This document shows positions 42,369 to 53,223 of a stretch of DNA of 64,000 nt, piece after piece. The stretch covers positions 682,001 to 746,000 of the forward strand of contig NZ_QCZF01000001.1 of assembly GCF_003075095.1 (NCBI RefSeq), read 5' to 3'. The position numbers were made by a program, and so were the translations under genes. The stretch comes from Blastococcus litoris. Lineage in GTDB: Bacteria > Actinomycetota > Actinomycetes > Mycobacteriales > Geodermatophilaceae. Numbering within the stretch: the first letter of the stretch is position 1; each line of letters starts with the position of its first letter. The notes beneath the pieces were generated by a model that searched no databases, had not been told where the DNA came from, and saw only the letters and a list, made by a program, of their open reading frames with translations.

Positions 42369-43263
42369 CACGCCAGATCGACGCATGCTCCTCGTGCACG
42401 CCCACCCCGACGACGAGACGATCAACAACGGGGCCACGATGGCCCGGTACGTCGCCGAGGGGGCGCAGGTCACCCTGCTCACCTGCACGCTGGGCGAGGA
42501 GGGCGAGATCCTCGTGCCCGAGCTCGAGCAGCTCGCCGCGGATCAGGCCGACCAGCTGGGCGGCTACCGCATCTGGGAGCTGCGCGCGGCGATGGAGGCG
42601 CTCGGTGTCACCGACATCCGCTTCCTCGGCGGCGCCGGCCGGTACCGCGACTCCGGGATGATGGGCGTCCCCTCGAACGAGAAGCCGCGCGCCTTCTGGA
42701 ACGCCGACCTGGACGAGGCCGTCGGGCACGCCGTCGCCGTGGTCCGCGAGGTGCGGCCGCAGGTCGTGGTGACCTACGACGAGAACGGCGGCTACGGCCA
42801 CCCCGACCACATCCAGGCCCACCGGGTCGCGATGGGCGCGGTCGCGGCCGCCGCCGACCCCGCCTACCGACCGGACCTCGGGGAGGCCTGGTCGGTGTCG
42901 AAGGTCTACTGGAACTGCATGCCGCGCTCGGTGCTCCAGCAGGGCATCGAGGCCATGGCGGCGGCCGGTGACGACACGTTCTTCGAGGGCGTCACCAGCG
43001 CCGACGACCTGCCGTTCGCCGTCCCGGACGAGGTCGTGACCGCCGCTGTCGACGCGTCGGCCTTCGGCCGGCACAAGGACGCCGCCATGCGGGCGCACCC
43101 GACGCAGATCCTGGTCGACGGCCCGTTCTTCGCCCTGTCCAACAACCTGGGGCTCGAGGTGCTCGGCGTCGAGTACTACCGCCTCGTCCAGGGCGAGCGG
43201 GGACCGGCGGGCCCCGCACCGGAGGGCTGGGAGGACGACCTGTTCGCCGGGCTGCCCGGGTGA
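42364..43263 (+). CDS. mshB: N-acetyl-GlcN-Ins deacetylase, mycothiol biosynthesis
   Basis: 299-residue zinc deacetylase that removes acetyl from GlcNAc-inositol, the second committed step to mycothiol. AHPDDE (about residues 13-18) and the later HPDH (about 142-145) give the zinc site; [13 protein letters not shown] is typical of the family. GTG 42364 sits in a hairpin and has no ribosome site, consistent with a leaderless start (CAGGAT lies 6 nt upstream). The following membrane-protein gene overlaps by 4 nt. Confidence 0.94.
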   Translation: MTTPDRRMLLVHAHPDDETINNGATMARYVAEGAQVTLLTCTLGEEGEILVPELEQLAADQADQLGGYRIWELRAAMEALGVTDIRFLGGAGRYRDSGMMGVPSNEKPRAFWNADLDEAVGHAVAVVREVRPQVVVTYDENGGYGHPDHIQAHRVAMGAVAAAADPAYRPDLGEAWSVSKVYWNCMPRSVLQQGIEAMAAAGDDTFFEGVTSADDLPFAVPDEVVTAAVDASAFGRHKDAAMRAHPTQILVDGPFFALSNNLGLEVLGVEYYRLVQGERGPAGPAPEGWEDDLFAGLPG

Positions 43264-43706
43264 GACAGGTCGGGCGGCTGGGCTGGGCGCTCGCCGCGGT
43301 CGTCCTCGGCGCGTGGCTCGCCCTGGTGGAGGTGTTCTGGCTGCCGCTGCGGGTGGGCGGTGTCCTCGTCCCGCTGTCGATCGTCGTCGCCGTCGTCGGC
43401 AACCTGCTGCTGCCCGCGGCGGCGCTGCGCTGGTCGGGCAGCCGGCTGGTCGCCGTCCTGCCCGCGGTGGCCTGGCTCGTGATCGCCGTCGGCGCCATGG
43501 TCCGCAGGCCGGAGGGCGACCTCGTCATGACCGGCGGCGGGACGACCGGCGTGGTCAACCTGGCTTTCCTGATGATCGGTGTGCTCGCCGCCGCGTTCTC
43601 CGTCGGGCGGGTCCTCGCCGGCCCGCGCCGGGGGGCGACGGCGGTCAGCCCGGGGACCGCTCCGGCTCCGGACCCAGCCGGTAGTGGTACCGGTGGTGCT
43701 CGGTGA
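43260..43706 (+). CDS. Four-helix membrane protein coupled to mshB
   Basis: 148 residues with four hydrophobic segments ([84 protein letters not shown]) and a Pro/Gly/Ala-rich tail. GTG 43260 overlaps the mshB stop (GTGA). A similar small membrane protein follows mshB in other actinobacteria (DUF6113 type), so the link is conserved, but its role is unknown. The 3' 62 nt overlap a convergent GNAT gene. Confidence 0.82.
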   Translation: MRQVGRLGWALAAVVLGAWLALVEVFWLPLRVGGVLVPLSIVVAVVGNLLLPAAALRWSGSRLVAVLPAVAWLVIAVGAMVRRPEGDLVMTGGGTTGVVNLAFLMIGVLAAAFSVGRVLAGPRRGATAVSPGTAPAPDPAGSGTGGAR

Positions 43707-44418
43707 AGCCCAGCCGCTCGTAGAGCGCCAGCGCCCCGGCGTTGGTCCCGGCGACCTGCAGCAGGCAGGAGTGGCCGCCGCGCCCGCGTGCCCAGGCGCC
43801 CAGCGCCGCCATGACCGCGGTCGCCAGGCCCTGCCGGCGCGCGCCCTCGTCCACGGTCACGGCGGTGACGACCAGCCAGCCGTCGGTCACCACACCGCGG
43901 GCGACGGCGGCCGGTGGGGCGGGCGCCGGAGCGGTGCGGACGGCGGCGAAGACCGGCTCGTCGGCCGCGACCAGGACCTGCAGCGCCACCGGGGGCAGCG
44001 GCGTGCCGCGGTACCGGTAGCCGCGCAGCCACGCCTCGTCCGGCTCCGGCGCCAGCTCGACCGGCACCGACGGTTCCCCCCAGCCGTCGAGCGACGCGGT
44101 GAGCACCAGGTTGTCGTCGTCGCGGGTCCAGCCGGCGGCGGCGAGGGCCTCGTCCGCCGCCTCCGCCCCGGGCAGCGGCACCTGGGCGCGCGGCCGCAGG
44201 CCGCGGGCGGCGTACCAGCCGGCCACCGCGGTGACGGCGGCGGCCAGCTCGGTGGGCGGGTTCCCCGCGACCAGGACGGAGTTGGCCCGCCCGGTGAAGC
44301 CCCCGCCGGCACGCAGCAGCCAGCCGCCGAGGCGTTCCTGCTCGAGGCCCCGCCAGGTGCGGGCGGCCAGCCGCTCGAGCTCGAACACGTCACGCACCTC
44401 GGCCACGCCGGTGATCAT
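43645..44418 (-). CDS. GNAT-family N-acetyltransferase
   Basis: 257-residue protein with a C-terminal GNAT domain: VTAVTVDEGARRQGLATAVMAAL (acetyl-CoA loop RRQGLA) and [22 protein letters not shown]. The N-terminal half looks like a degenerate second GNAT repeat. A mycothiol-synthase-like role is tempting because mshB is next door, but the orientation is opposite and the sequence is shorter than MshD; unproven. ATG 44418 begins MITGVAEVRDVFELERLAARTW. It overlaps the convergent membrane-protein gene by 62 nt. Confidence 0.85.
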   Translation of the reverse strand: MITGVAEVRDVFELERLAARTWRGLEQERLGGWLLRAGGGFTGRANSVLVAGNPPTELAAAVTAVAGWYAARGLRPRAQVPLPGAEAADEALAAAGWTRDDDNLVLTASLDGWGEPSVPVELAPEPDEAWLRGYRYRGTPLPPVALQVLVAADEPVFAAVRTAPAPAPPAAVARGVVTDGWLVVTAVTVDEGARRQGLATAVMAALGAWARGRGGHSCLLQVAGTNAGALALYERLGFTEHHRYHYRLGPEPERSPG

Positions 44419-44436
44419 GCCGGGGGCGCCGGACGG

Positions 44437-47277
44437 TCAGGACGGCTGGTGGACCCCGCCCACGGCGGCGCGCGGAACGGGCGCCGGCTGCTGGGCCAGC
44501 CAGGCGAGGAACCGCTCGGCCGGCATGGGCCGGGCGATGTGGTAGCCCTGCGCGTAGTCGCAGCCCCAGGCGCGGAGCGCGGCGAGCGTCGCGGCGTCCT
44601 CGACGCCTTCGACCACCATGGTCATGCCCAGGTCCGTGCTCAGCTGCAGGGTGCTGCGGACGATCGCGGCTGCGCGCTCGTCCGAGGTCAGGTTGCTCAC
44701 GAAGCTGCGGTCGAGCTTGAGCTCGTCCACGGGCAGCGCCCGCAGGTAGGACAGCGACGAGTAGCCGGTGCCGTAGTCGTCGATCGACAGCCGGACGCCG
44801 AGCCGCCGCAGCCCCGCCATGACCTGCTGGCTCCGGGCCGCGTCGGCCATGAGGACGTCCTCGGTGATCTCGAGGATCAGCGCGTCCGCGGGCACGTCGA
44901 AGGAGTCGAGCAGCATCTCGACCTGCTCGGGCAGCGCGACGTCCTGGAGGTTGGAGACCGACAGGTTCACCGCGACCGTGAGGTCCAGCCCTGCTGCCCG
45001 CCAGTCGCGCACGTCACGCAGCGACCGCTCCAGGACCCGCAGGGCCAGCCGGCGCATCAGGCCGGCCTGCTCGGCGAGCGGGAGGAACACGTCGGGGTAG
45101 AGCAGCCCGCGCTCGGGGTGGTTCCAGCGCACCAGCGCCTCCACCCCGATCACGCCGCCGGTCCGCAGGTCCAGCTTCGGCTGGTAGTGGACGTCGAGCT
45201 GGTCGGTGTCCAGGGCCGTACGGAGCTGCTCGAGGGTCTCGAGGCGGTCGCGGGAGGCGGTCGACCCGTCGGGCGCCCAGATCTCGTAGCCGTTGCGGCC
45301 GCGCTTGGCCGCGTACATCGCGGTGTCCGCGCGGGCCAGCAGCAGCGAACGGTCCCGGCCGTGCTCCGGGCAGAGCGCGACGCCGATGCTGGCGTCGACG
45401 TGCAGGGGCATGCCGTCGAGCACGAACGCGTCGCGCAGCGCGGCGATGAGCCGGCCGGCCACCTCCTCGGCGCGGGCGGCGTCGGCGCCGGGCAGCAGGA
45501 CGGCGAACTCGTCACCGCCCATCCGCGCCAGCAGGTCACCCGGCTCCAGCGCGCGCTCCAACCGCGGCCCCACCAGGCAGAGCAGGTCGTCGCCCACGCT
45601 GTGCCCGAAGCTGTCGTTGATCTCCTTGAAGCGGTCGAGGTCGATCATGAGGACCGCGCAGTCGGCCTGGGAGCCGTAGACGGTCGCCTCCACCTGCTCG
45701 ATGAACCGGCGGCGGTTGGCCAGCCCGGTCAGCGGGTCGTGGTGGGCCTCGGTGGCCAGCTGCTCGAGGCGCAGCTTCTCGACGGCGCGCAGGGCGGCGT
45801 TCTCCACGACCAGGGAGCCCTCGAGGGTCACCTGGCGGACCGCCTCGCGGACCTCCGCGGACCACGTGCGCGACTGCGACACCGAGCCGCTGACGACCAG
45901 CCCGAGCAGCCGGTCGCCCGAGAGCAGGGGCACGCTCACGTACGAGGCCAGGTCGATCGCCCGGGTCAGCCGCGGGTCGAGCAGGGCGTCGTGCGGCGCG
46001 TCCTCGACGAACACCGGCAGCTTCTGCTCGGCGGTCAGCCGCCAGAGGGGGACGTCGGCGGCGGGGCGCCCGACGAGCTGGGTCGCGATGACCTGCTCGT
46101 GCTCCCGGGGCCAGTCCACGTGCCGGACCTCGCCGATGGTGCCGTCGTCGGCGATCAGGTAGGCCGCGCTGCGGTCGGTGCCGGCCAGGCGCTGGACGGC
46201 GCGGGCGAGCACCTCCGCGGCCTCGGACACGCCGGTGGCCCCGGCGCCGTCGACCAGCATCTGCCGGACGGCGCGGGCGGTGGTGAGCGAGGCGGCGCGG
46301 GCCTCGCTGGTGCGGGCCTGCTCGATCACGCCACCGAGGTGGGCTCCGGCGGCCGCGGCGAGCCGGCGGACGTCCTCGGAGAAGGGCCGCACGACCGTGC
46401 TGTCCAGCGTGAGGACGCCGGCCAGGTGGGGGCTGCGCCCGATCGGGACGGCGAGGCCGGAGGCGACCCCGAACTTCTCCACCCACCAGCCCGAGAGCAG
46501 GCCGGAGTCCCGGTCGGCGGTCATCGGCCGGCCGGTGCGCAGCACCGTCTCGGCCAGGTGCATCCCGACGGGGGCGTTGCGGAACTGCTCCCAGGTGGCC
46601 ACGTCGCGGCGGCCGTCGGCGTAGGCGGCCATGCGCGGCACGAGGCGGCCGTCCTCGAGCAGGAAGATGCAGGCCCGCTCCACCTCGCCGAGCTCGGCGA
46701 GCTGGCGGCAGGCGGAGCCGAGCAGGTGGTCCATCGACTGCGCCTTGGAGGCGGACTCGATCAGGCCGAGCAGCACCTCGACCTGGGCGGTCCGCCGCTT
46801 CTCGGACCGGCGGGTCCAGGCCTCGGAGAGGGCGACGGCGAGCCGGGGGGCCACCTGGCGGAGCAGGTGGGGCGCGGCCGCGGCGGCCGGCTCGATGGTC
46901 AGGATGCCGACCACCTGGCCGTCGACGACCAGCGGCTCGCCGTGCGCGGACCGGACGCCGCGCTCGGCGAGCTCCTTGTCCGACAGCCGGCGGCCGTCGG
47001 CCTTGGCGACGAGGGACTTGCGGCTGCGGACGATCGCGGCCATGAAGGGCGAGCTGGAGAGCGTCACGGCAGTGCGGGGGGTCGCAGCAGCGGTGGCGTC
47101 CGCCGGGTCGGCGACGGCCTGACGGAACGGCACGACCATCTCGGTCGAGGCCTCGTGCACCCACACCGACACCCGGGTGGCGCCGGCGGACGCGCGCAGA
47201 CGGGCGAGGAGGCTCTCCACCGCCGCCTGGGCGTCGTACGGCGACGCCGGCACCCCGTGGTGCGTCTGCTCTGACAC
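44437..47277 (-). CDS. GAF-GGDEF-EAL cyclic-di-GMP protein
   Basis: 946-residue soluble protein: three GAF-like segments in the first 540 residues (for example VSVWVHEASTEMVVPFRQA, ACIFLLEDGRLVPRMAAYADG, DRSAAYLIADDGTIGEVRH), a GGDEF domain (DPLTGLANRRR, ARMGGDEF at about 585), then an EAL domain (VEALVRWNHP at about 712, AVNLSVSNL, DDYGTGYSSL, DELKLDRSF, GYHIARPMP). Both catalytic sets look intact. GTG 47277 is chosen because the first GAF follows; anything upstream is antisense to fdxA. The ligand of the GAF domains is unknown. Confidence 0.94.
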   Translation of the reverse strand: MSEQTHHGVPASPYDAQAAVESLLARLRASAGATRVSVWVHEASTEMVVPFRQAVADPADATAAATPRTAVTLSSSPFMAAIVRSRKSLVAKADGRRLSDKELAERGVRSAHGEPLVVDGQVVGILTIEPAAAAAPHLLRQVAPRLAVALSEAWTRRSEKRRTAQVEVLLGLIESASKAQSMDHLLGSACRQLAELGEVERACIFLLEDGRLVPRMAAYADGRRDVATWEQFRNAPVGMHLAETVLRTGRPMTADRDSGLLSGWWVEKFGVASGLAVPIGRSPHLAGVLTLDSTVVRPFSEDVRRLAAAAGAHLGGVIEQARTSEARAASLTTARAVRQMLVDGAGATGVSEAAEVLARAVQRLAGTDRSAAYLIADDGTIGEVRHVDWPREHEQVIATQLVGRPAADVPLWRLTAEQKLPVFVEDAPHDALLDPRLTRAIDLASYVSVPLLSGDRLLGLVVSGSVSQSRTWSAEVREAVRQVTLEGSLVVENAALRAVEKLRLEQLATEAHHDPLTGLANRRRFIEQVEATVYGSQADCAVLMIDLDRFKEINDSFGHSVGDDLLCLVGPRLERALEPGDLLARMGGDEFAVLLPGADAARAEEVAGRLIAALRDAFVLDGMPLHVDASIGVALCPEHGRDRSLLLARADTAMYAAKRGRNGYEIWAPDGSTASRDRLETLEQLRTALDTDQLDVHYQPKLDLRTGGVIGVEALVRWNHPERGLLYPDVFLPLAEQAGLMRRLALRVLERSLRDVRDWRAAGLDLTVAVNLSVSNLQDVALPEQVEMLLDSFDVPADALILEITEDVLMADAARSQQVMAGLRRLGVRLSIDDYGTGYSSLSYLRALPVDELKLDRSFVSNLTSDERAAAIVRSTLQLSTDLGMTMVVEGVEDAATLAALRAWGCDYAQGYHIARPMPAERFLAWLAQQPAPVPRAAVGGVHQPS

Positions 47278-47481
47278 GGCATCAAGATCGGCAGGCAGCC
47301 GGATTGCTTGAGCCGCGGTCCGCACCCACCCCCGTCGGGGTGAGGGCCGTTCCGGGTCGGGGTCCACCCCGATCGGGCACCCGTCGCGCCCGGGTGCGCG
47401 GCCGCGCGGCATACTGATCGCGATCGATCGACCCTGGCCCCGACCAGGGATCGTGCTCCGCGCCCCCGGGAGGGAACCACC

Positions 47482-47808
47482 GTGACCTACGTCATCACAC
47501 AGGCCTGCGTCGACGTCCTCGACAAGGCGTGCATCGACGAGTGCCCGGTGGACTGCATCTACGAGGGCGACCGGATGCTCTACATCCACCCCGACGAGTG
47601 CGTGGACTGCGGCGCCTGCGAGCCGGTCTGCCCGGTGGAGGCCATCTACTACGAGGACGACGTCCCGGACAAGTGGAAGGACTTCTACAACGCCAACGTG
47701 GAGTTCTTCTCCGACCTCGGCAGCCCCGGGGGCGCGGCGAAGACCGGCAAGATCGGCAAGGACCACCCGCTGGTCGCCGCGCTGCCGCCGCAGGGCGAAG
47801 GGCACTGA
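47482..47808 (+). CDS. fdxA: 7Fe ferredoxin
   Basis: 108-residue ferredoxin with a CxxxxxxxCxxxC-CP cluster and CVDCGACEPVCP giving a 3Fe-4S and a 4Fe-4S centre, as in FdxA of mycobacteria and streptomycetes. It carries electrons to cytochrome P450s or nitrogen/sulfur enzymes such as ferredoxin-dependent Sir. GTG 47482 follows GGGAGGGAA. The 204-nt upstream gap contains a -10-like CATACT (47410-47415). dapC follows 8 nt later and is probably co-transcribed. Confidence 0.94.
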   Translation: MTYVITQACVDVLDKACIDECPVDCIYEGDRMLYIHPDECVDCGACEPVCPVEAIYYEDDVPDKWKDFYNANVEFFSDLGSPGGAAKTGKIGKDHPLVAALPPQGEGH

Positions 47809-47816
47809 CGGCCCCG

Positions 47817-48938
47817 TTGGCCGGCGACCCCGACCCGGGGACGTCCCGCTCGCTCCCGGACTTCCCCTGGGACGCCCTGACCGGGGCCCGCAGCCGCGCG
47901 GCCGAGCACCCGGGCGGGGTGGTCGACCTCTCGATCGGCACGCCGGTCGACGACACCCCCGCCCTGCTGACCGAGGCGCTGGCCGCCGCGGGCAACGCCC
48001 CCGGCTATCCGACGGCCCTGGGTACGCCGGAGCTGCGCACGGCCGCGGCGGGCTGGCTGCGTCGCCGGCTCGGCGTGCAGATCGCCGACCCGCAGGCCGC
48101 CGACGGGCCCGCGCTGGTGCCCACGGTCGGGTCCAAGGAGCTGGTCGCGCTCCTGCCGACCCTGCTGGGCCTGCGCAGCGGCACCGTCCTCGTGCCGGAG
48201 GTCGCCTACCCGACCTACGAGGTGGGCGCCGTGCTCGCCGGGCTGGCCGTCCGCCGCACCGACACCCCGCCGCCGGACGCGGCCGGTGTCGTGCTGGTGT
48301 GGCTGAACTCGCCGGGCAACCCGCACGGCCGGGTGCTCACCGACGACCAGCTGCGGGCCTGGGTCGCGTGGGGCCGGGCGCACGGCGTCCCCGTCGTCGC
48401 CGACGAGTGCTACGTGACGCTGGGCTGGGACGTCGAGACCCGCTCGCTGCTGCACCCCGCGATCGCCGGGGAGGACCACACCGGTCTGCTGGCGGTGCAC
48501 TCGCTGTCCAAGCAGTCGACGGCGGCCGGCTACCGGGCGGGCCTGCTCTCCGGCGACCCGGCCCTCGTCCGCCCGGTCTGGGAGGTCCGGCGCCACCTCG
48601 GCCTGCTGGTGCCCGGCCCGGTGCAGGCCGCGATGGCGGCGGCCCTGGACGACGACGCGCACGTCGAGGCCCAGCGCGAGCGGTACCGCGCCCGCCGTGA
48701 GGTGCTGGCCGCCGCCGTCCGGGATGCCGGGATGCGCATCGACCACTCCGAGGCGGGCCTCTACCTGTGGGCGACGCGCGACGAGGACTGCTGGACGACG
48801 ATCGACCGGCTCGCCGGCCTGGGCATCGTCGCCGCGCCCGGGAGCTTCTACGGCCCGGCCGGCGCACGGCACGTCCGGCTCGCGCTGACCGCGACCGACG
48901 AGCGGATCGCCGCGGCGGCGGAGCGGCTGGGCGGCTGA
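47817..48938 (+). CDS. dapC: N-succinyldiaminopimelate aminotransferase
   Basis: 373-residue class I PLP aminotransferase: PTVGSKELVALLPTLLGL, LNSPGNPHGRVL, and SLSKQSTAAGYRAG with the PLP Lys. The arrangement ferredoxin-dapC is conserved in actinobacteria and supports the succinylase-pathway assignment (with dapD and dapE nearby). The start is uncertain: TTG 47817 gives the expected N-terminus (SLPDFPWDALTGAR), and no ATG or GTG fits. Direct evidence of function is indirect because aminotransferases look alike. Confidence 0.88.
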   Translation: MAGDPDPGTSRSLPDFPWDALTGARSRAAEHPGGVVDLSIGTPVDDTPALLTEALAAAGNAPGYPTALGTPELRTAAAGWLRRRLGVQIADPQAADGPALVPTVGSKELVALLPTLLGLRSGTVLVPEVAYPTYEVGAVLAGLAVRRTDTPPPDAAGVVLVWLNSPGNPHGRVLTDDQLRAWVAWGRAHGVPVVADECYVTLGWDVETRSLLHPAIAGEDHTGLLAVHSLSKQSTAAGYRAGLLSGDPALVRPVWEVRRHLGLLVPGPVQAAMAAALDDDAHVEAQRERYRARREVLAAAVRDAGMRIDHSEAGLYLWATRDEDCWTTIDRLAGLGIVAAPGSFYGPAGARHVRLALTATDERIAAAAERLGG

Positions 48939-48950
48939 GCTCTCAGCCGG

Positions 48951-49445
48951 TCACTGCGGCTCGCGGTACCGGATCACGGTGCCGGCGCCGACCCGGCGGG
49001 CCGCGGTCAGGCTGAGCAGCGCCCGGCGCAGCACCTCCGGGGCGTCGGTGTCGGCCAGGGGCGCGATCCCCGCCGCGGCGGTGAGCCCCGGGATCCCGAG
49101 CGTGGGGACGGCGGCCACGAGCCGCGCCGCAGCCGTCTCCGCCGCGGCGACCGGACCGCCGAGCACGACGGCGAACTCGCCGGGCCCGGACTTGCCGAGG
49201 AAGTCGTCGCCGCGCAGCGAGCTCGCGAGCAGGGCGGTGACCTGCGCGAGGGTGCTCTGCGCGGTGGGCCAGCCGTCGTCGCGGCGCAGCAGGCCGATCA
49301 CCATGAGGGTGGCGGTGCCGCCGGCCGCCCGCTGCTCGGCGATGCGGCCGAGGACGGCGTCTCGCGAGGGCAGCAGGCTGGTCACGTCGGAGACCGCTGT
49401 CTCGGGCGCGGCCACGAGGGGAGTGGTGTCGTGTGCGGTCGTCAT
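48951..49445 (-). CDS. Stand-alone degenerate GGDEF-domain protein
   Basis: 164-residue protein corresponding to a GGDEF domain only: SLLPSRDAVLGRIAEQRAAGG, TLMVIGLLRRDDGW, FLGKSGPGEFAVVLGGP, LGIPGLTAAAGIAP. The catalytic GGDEF is replaced by GPGEF, so cyclase activity is unlikely and a c-di-GMP- or partner-binding role is more plausible. No membrane or sensor domain. ATG 49445 is the first start. It lies between dapC (convergent) and a transglycosylase-like gene. Confidence 0.78.
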   Translation of the reverse strand: MTTAHDTTPLVAAPETAVSDVTSLLPSRDAVLGRIAEQRAAGGTATLMVIGLLRRDDGWPTAQSTLAQVTALLASSLRGDDFLGKSGPGEFAVVLGGPVAAAETAAARLVAAVPTLGIPGLTAAAGIAPLADTDAPEVLRRALLSLTAARRVGAGTVIRYREPQ

Positions 49446-49519
49446 GGCACACCTGTCGGCGTCGCGGCGTCCCGCATTGAGGGTCCGACCGGCCGGTTCC
49501 CCCTGGCGGGGCACGGCGG

Positions 49520-50143
49520 TCAGACCTCCGCGCAGGGCGTACGGCCCTGCTGGAGGGCCGCCGTGAGCTCCACGGCCATGCCCTCGTGCTGCTGGTAGAG
49601 CTCCGGGAAGCCGCTGCGCTGGACGGCCTGTGCGACGTCGGTGAGCCGGCCGGTGTCCCAGCCGGGGACCTGGACGAGGCGGTCGTAGAAGATGCCGGCC
49701 GCGTAGACGGGGTCCTGCACCTGGTCCTCGGACCCCCAACCCTGCGAGGGGCGCTGCTGGAAGAGGCCCAGGGAGTCGCGGTCGCCGTGGTCGAGGTTGC
49801 GCAGCCGCGACTCCTGCTGCGCCGTCGCGAGCGCGATCACGATGGCGCGGTCGGGCAACCCGCGGTCCCGGCCGACCTGGGCGATGGTCTGCGCGTTGCC
49901 GATCTGCTCCGCGGTCAGCGTCACCCCGGAGGCGGGCAGCCGGCAGCCGTCTCCTGCCATGTCGCTCCTCGAGTCCCAGGCCACGCCGACGAGGACGGCC
50001 GCGGCGACGAGCAGGGCGGGCCACCACGTCCGCGCGAGCTGCTCGAGCGGGCGGCGACGACGCGACGGCCGGCGGCTGACCTTCCTGCGGCGCTGCCCCT
50101 TCCGCCCCGGCGCGGGACGTCCGGAGCTGTGCAGGGTGGCCAT
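49520..50143 (-). CDS. Membrane-anchored lytic-transglycosylase-like protein
   Basis: 207 residues: a strongly basic N-terminus (RKGQRRRKVSRRPSRRRRP), one transmembrane helix at about 42-55 (WWPALLVAAAVLVGVAW), then a domain with LTAEQIGNAQTIAQVGRDRGLPDRAIVIALATAQQESRLRNLDHGDRDSLGLFQQRP, like the soluble lytic transglycosylase fold (Glu in QQESR as possible catalytic residue). Homologues are often misnamed heavy-metal transporters. A peptidoglycan target is inferred. ATG 50143. Confidence 0.78.
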   Translation of the reverse strand: MATLHSSGRPAPGRKGQRRRKVSRRPSRRRRPLEQLARTWWPALLVAAAVLVGVAWDSRSDMAGDGCRLPASGVTLTAEQIGNAQTIAQVGRDRGLPDRAIVIALATAQQESRLRNLDHGDRDSLGLFQQRPSQGWGSEDQVQDPVYAAGIFYDRLVQVPGWDTGRLTDVAQAVQRSGFPELYQQHEGMAVELTAALQQGRTPCAEV

Positions 50144-50197
50144 CGCGGTCGACTGTATGTCCCGTTCCTGGACGTTCCCTGGAACCGCGCGGCGGCG

Positions 50198-51172
50198 TCA
50201 GTTCGCGTGCAGCTCCGCGTTGAGCGCGCCCCAGTCGCCGTCGCGGGGGAGGGCCTCCAGCGCCCCGCTGACGCTGTTGCGGCGGAACAGCAGGCCGTCG
50301 CGCCCGGACAGCTCGCGGGCCTTGACCACCGAACCGTCGGGCAGGGTCACCCGGGACCCCCCGGTGACGTAGCAGCCCGCCTCGACGACGCACCCGTCGC
50401 CCAGCGAGATGCCGATGCCGGCGTTGGCGCCGAGCAGGCAGCCCTTGCCGATCGAGATGGTCTCCTTGCCGCCGCCGGACAGCGTGCCCATGATCGAGGC
50501 GCCGCCGCCGATGTCGCTGTCGGCGTCCACGACCACGCCGGCGCTGATCCGGCCCTCGACCATCGACGGGCCGAGCGTCCCGGCGTTGTAGTTCACGAAG
50601 CCCTCGTGCATGACCGTGGTGCCCTCGGCGAGGTGCGCGCCGAGGCGCACGCGGTCGCCGTCGGCGATGCGGACGCCGGAGGGGATGACGTAGTCGACCA
50701 TCCGCGGGAACTTGTCGACGCCGAACACGGTCACGTTGCCGACGGCGGCCCGCAGCCGGTGGGCGTTGAACCCGGCGGCCTCCACCGGGCCGGCGCTGGT
50801 CCACGCGACGTTGGTGAGCAGGCCGAAGATGCCGGTGAGGTCGGCCCCGCGCGGGCGGATCAGCCGGTGCGAGAGCAGGTGCAGCCGCAGCCAGACGTCG
50901 TGGGTGTCGACCGGCGGCTGCGACAGGTCGGGGATGACCGTGCGCACGGCGATGATCTCGACCCCGCGCGCCTCGTCGCGGCGCACGAGGCCCCCGTAGT
51001 CGGGGCCGAGCTCGCCGGAGAGCTCCAGCGCGCCGAGCCGGGTGGTGCCGGGCTTGGCGTCGTCAGGAGCCCCGAGGCGCGGTTCGGGGAACCAGGTGTC
51101 GAGGACCGTCCCTGCGGGGGTCACGGTGGCCAGCCCGGCGGCGACGGCGGAGGTCGGGGCAGCGTCAGTCAC
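50198..51172 (-). CDS. dapD: Tetrahydrodipicolinate N-succinyltransferase
   Basis: 324-residue acyltransferase of the actinobacterial DapD type: an N-terminal domain followed by a left-handed beta-helix hexapeptide region ([61 protein letters not shown]). It succinylates tetrahydrodipicolinate, one step before DapC. GTG 51172 lies 73 nt from the divergent dapE start. Closest recognisable type is the mycobacterial enzyme. Confidence 0.95.
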   Translation of the reverse strand: MTDAAPTSAVAAGLATVTPAGTVLDTWFPEPRLGAPDDAKPGTTRLGALELSGELGPDYGGLVRRDEARGVEIIAVRTVIPDLSQPPVDTHDVWLRLHLLSHRLIRPRGADLTGIFGLLTNVAWTSAGPVEAAGFNAHRLRAAVGNVTVFGVDKFPRMVDYVIPSGVRIADGDRVRLGAHLAEGTTVMHEGFVNYNAGTLGPSMVEGRISAGVVVDADSDIGGGASIMGTLSGGGKETISIGKGCLLGANAGIGISLGDGCVVEAGCYVTGGSRVTLPDGSVVKARELSGRDGLLFRRNSVSGALEALPRDGDWGALNAELHAN

Positions 51173-51245
51173 GGCGGGAACGCTACCGAGCGGCGCCGGT
51201 GCCGGGGCGGACCGGGCCGGGCCCCGCCCCCTAGGCTCGGCAGTC

Positions 51246-52364
51246 GTGACCGACCTCCCGCCCCTCGACCTCACCGCCGACGTCCTCGCGCTCACGCGGG
51301 CGCTGGTCGACGCGCCGTCGGTCTCCGGGTCCGAGGCGCCGCTCGCCGACGCCGTCGAGGCGGCGCTGCGCGACCTGGGTGGCCTCGAGGTCGAGCGCGT
51401 GGGCGACAGCGTGCTGGCGCGGACCAACCTCGGGCGCGCCTCCCGGGTCGTGCTCGCCGGGCACCTCGACACCGTGCCGATCGCCGACAACGTCCCCTCC
51501 GACCTGCGGGAAGTCGACGGGGTACAGCGGCTGTACGGATGTGGCACCAGTGACATGAAGGCCGGTGACGCGGTGATGCTGCGGCTGGCCGGGCGGTTCG
51601 GCGTCCCCGGCGCGCAGCCCGCGCACGACCTCACCTTCGTCTTCTACGACAACGAGGAGGTCGAGCACGCGAAGAACGGCCTGGGCCGGGTGGCGCGGGA
51701 GAAGCGCGGCTGGCTCTACGGCGACCTCGCCGTCCTCATGGAGCCGACGGACGGCGAGATCGAGGCCGGCTGCCAGGGCACGCTGCGCGCCGTCCTCGAG
51801 GTGACCGGCCGGCGGGCGCACAGCGCGCGCAGCTGGCTCGGGGTCAACGCCGTCCACGGCGCCGCCGGCATCCTCGCGACGCTGGCCGGGTACGAGGCGC
51901 GCGAGGTGGAGATCGACGGCTGCACCTACCGGGAGGGCCTCAACGCCGTCGGGATCGAGGGCGGCGTGGCCGGCAACGTGATCCCCGACGAGTGCCGGGT
52001 GACCGTCAACTTCCGCTACGCCCCCGACCGGGACGAGGACGCCGCCGAGGCCCACGTGCGCGAGGTGTTCGCCGACGCGGTGGCCGGCGGCGTGACGCTG
52101 ACCGTGGTCGACAACGCCGGGGGAGCGCTGCCCGGGCTCTCCGAGCCGGCCGCCGCCGACTTCGTGGCCGCGGTGGGCCGCCCGGCCCGGGCCAAGCTGG
52201 GGTGGACCGACGTCGCCCGGTTCGCCGCTTTCGGCATCCCGGCGGTGAACTACGGGCCGGGGGATCCGCAGCTGGCCCACACCCGCGAGGAGCACGTCCG
52301 CGTGGACCGGCTCCAGCCGGCCGAGGACGCCCTGATCGCCTACCTGTCCGGGAGCCCCGCATGA
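51246..52364 (+). CDS. dapE: Succinyl-diaminopimelate desuccinylase
   Basis: 372-residue M20-family metallohydrolase with AGHLDTVP (first zinc His), [12 protein letters not shown], and DNEEVE (Glu pair). It removes succinate to give LL-diaminopimelate. GTG 51246 follows a TAGGCT -10 at 51232-51237 after 8 nt, with no ribosome site, so it may be leaderless. It is divergent from dapD. The LOG gene follows 13 nt later with its own AGGAG. Confidence 0.94.
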   Translation: MTDLPPLDLTADVLALTRALVDAPSVSGSEAPLADAVEAALRDLGGLEVERVGDSVLARTNLGRASRVVLAGHLDTVPIADNVPSDLREVDGVQRLYGCGTSDMKAGDAVMLRLAGRFGVPGAQPAHDLTFVFYDNEEVEHAKNGLGRVAREKRGWLYGDLAVLMEPTDGEIEAGCQGTLRAVLEVTGRRAHSARSWLGVNAVHGAAGILATLAGYEAREVEIDGCTYREGLNAVGIEGGVAGNVIPDECRVTVNFRYAPDRDEDAAEAHVREVFADAVAGGVTLTVVDNAGGALPGLSEPAAADFVAAVGRPARAKLGWTDVARFAAFGIPAVNYGPGDPQLAHTREEHVRVDRLQPAEDALIAYLSGSPA

Positions 52365-52377
52365 CCAGGAGTGCCGC

Positions 52378-53222
<845 letters not shown>

Positions 53223-53223
<1 letters not shown>

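Noticed and set aside
43579-47274. 1231-codon open frame opposite the GAF-GGDEF-EAL gene
   Set aside because: Composition is typical of a GC shadow, no start or ribosome site, and the other strand carries clear catalytic motifs.
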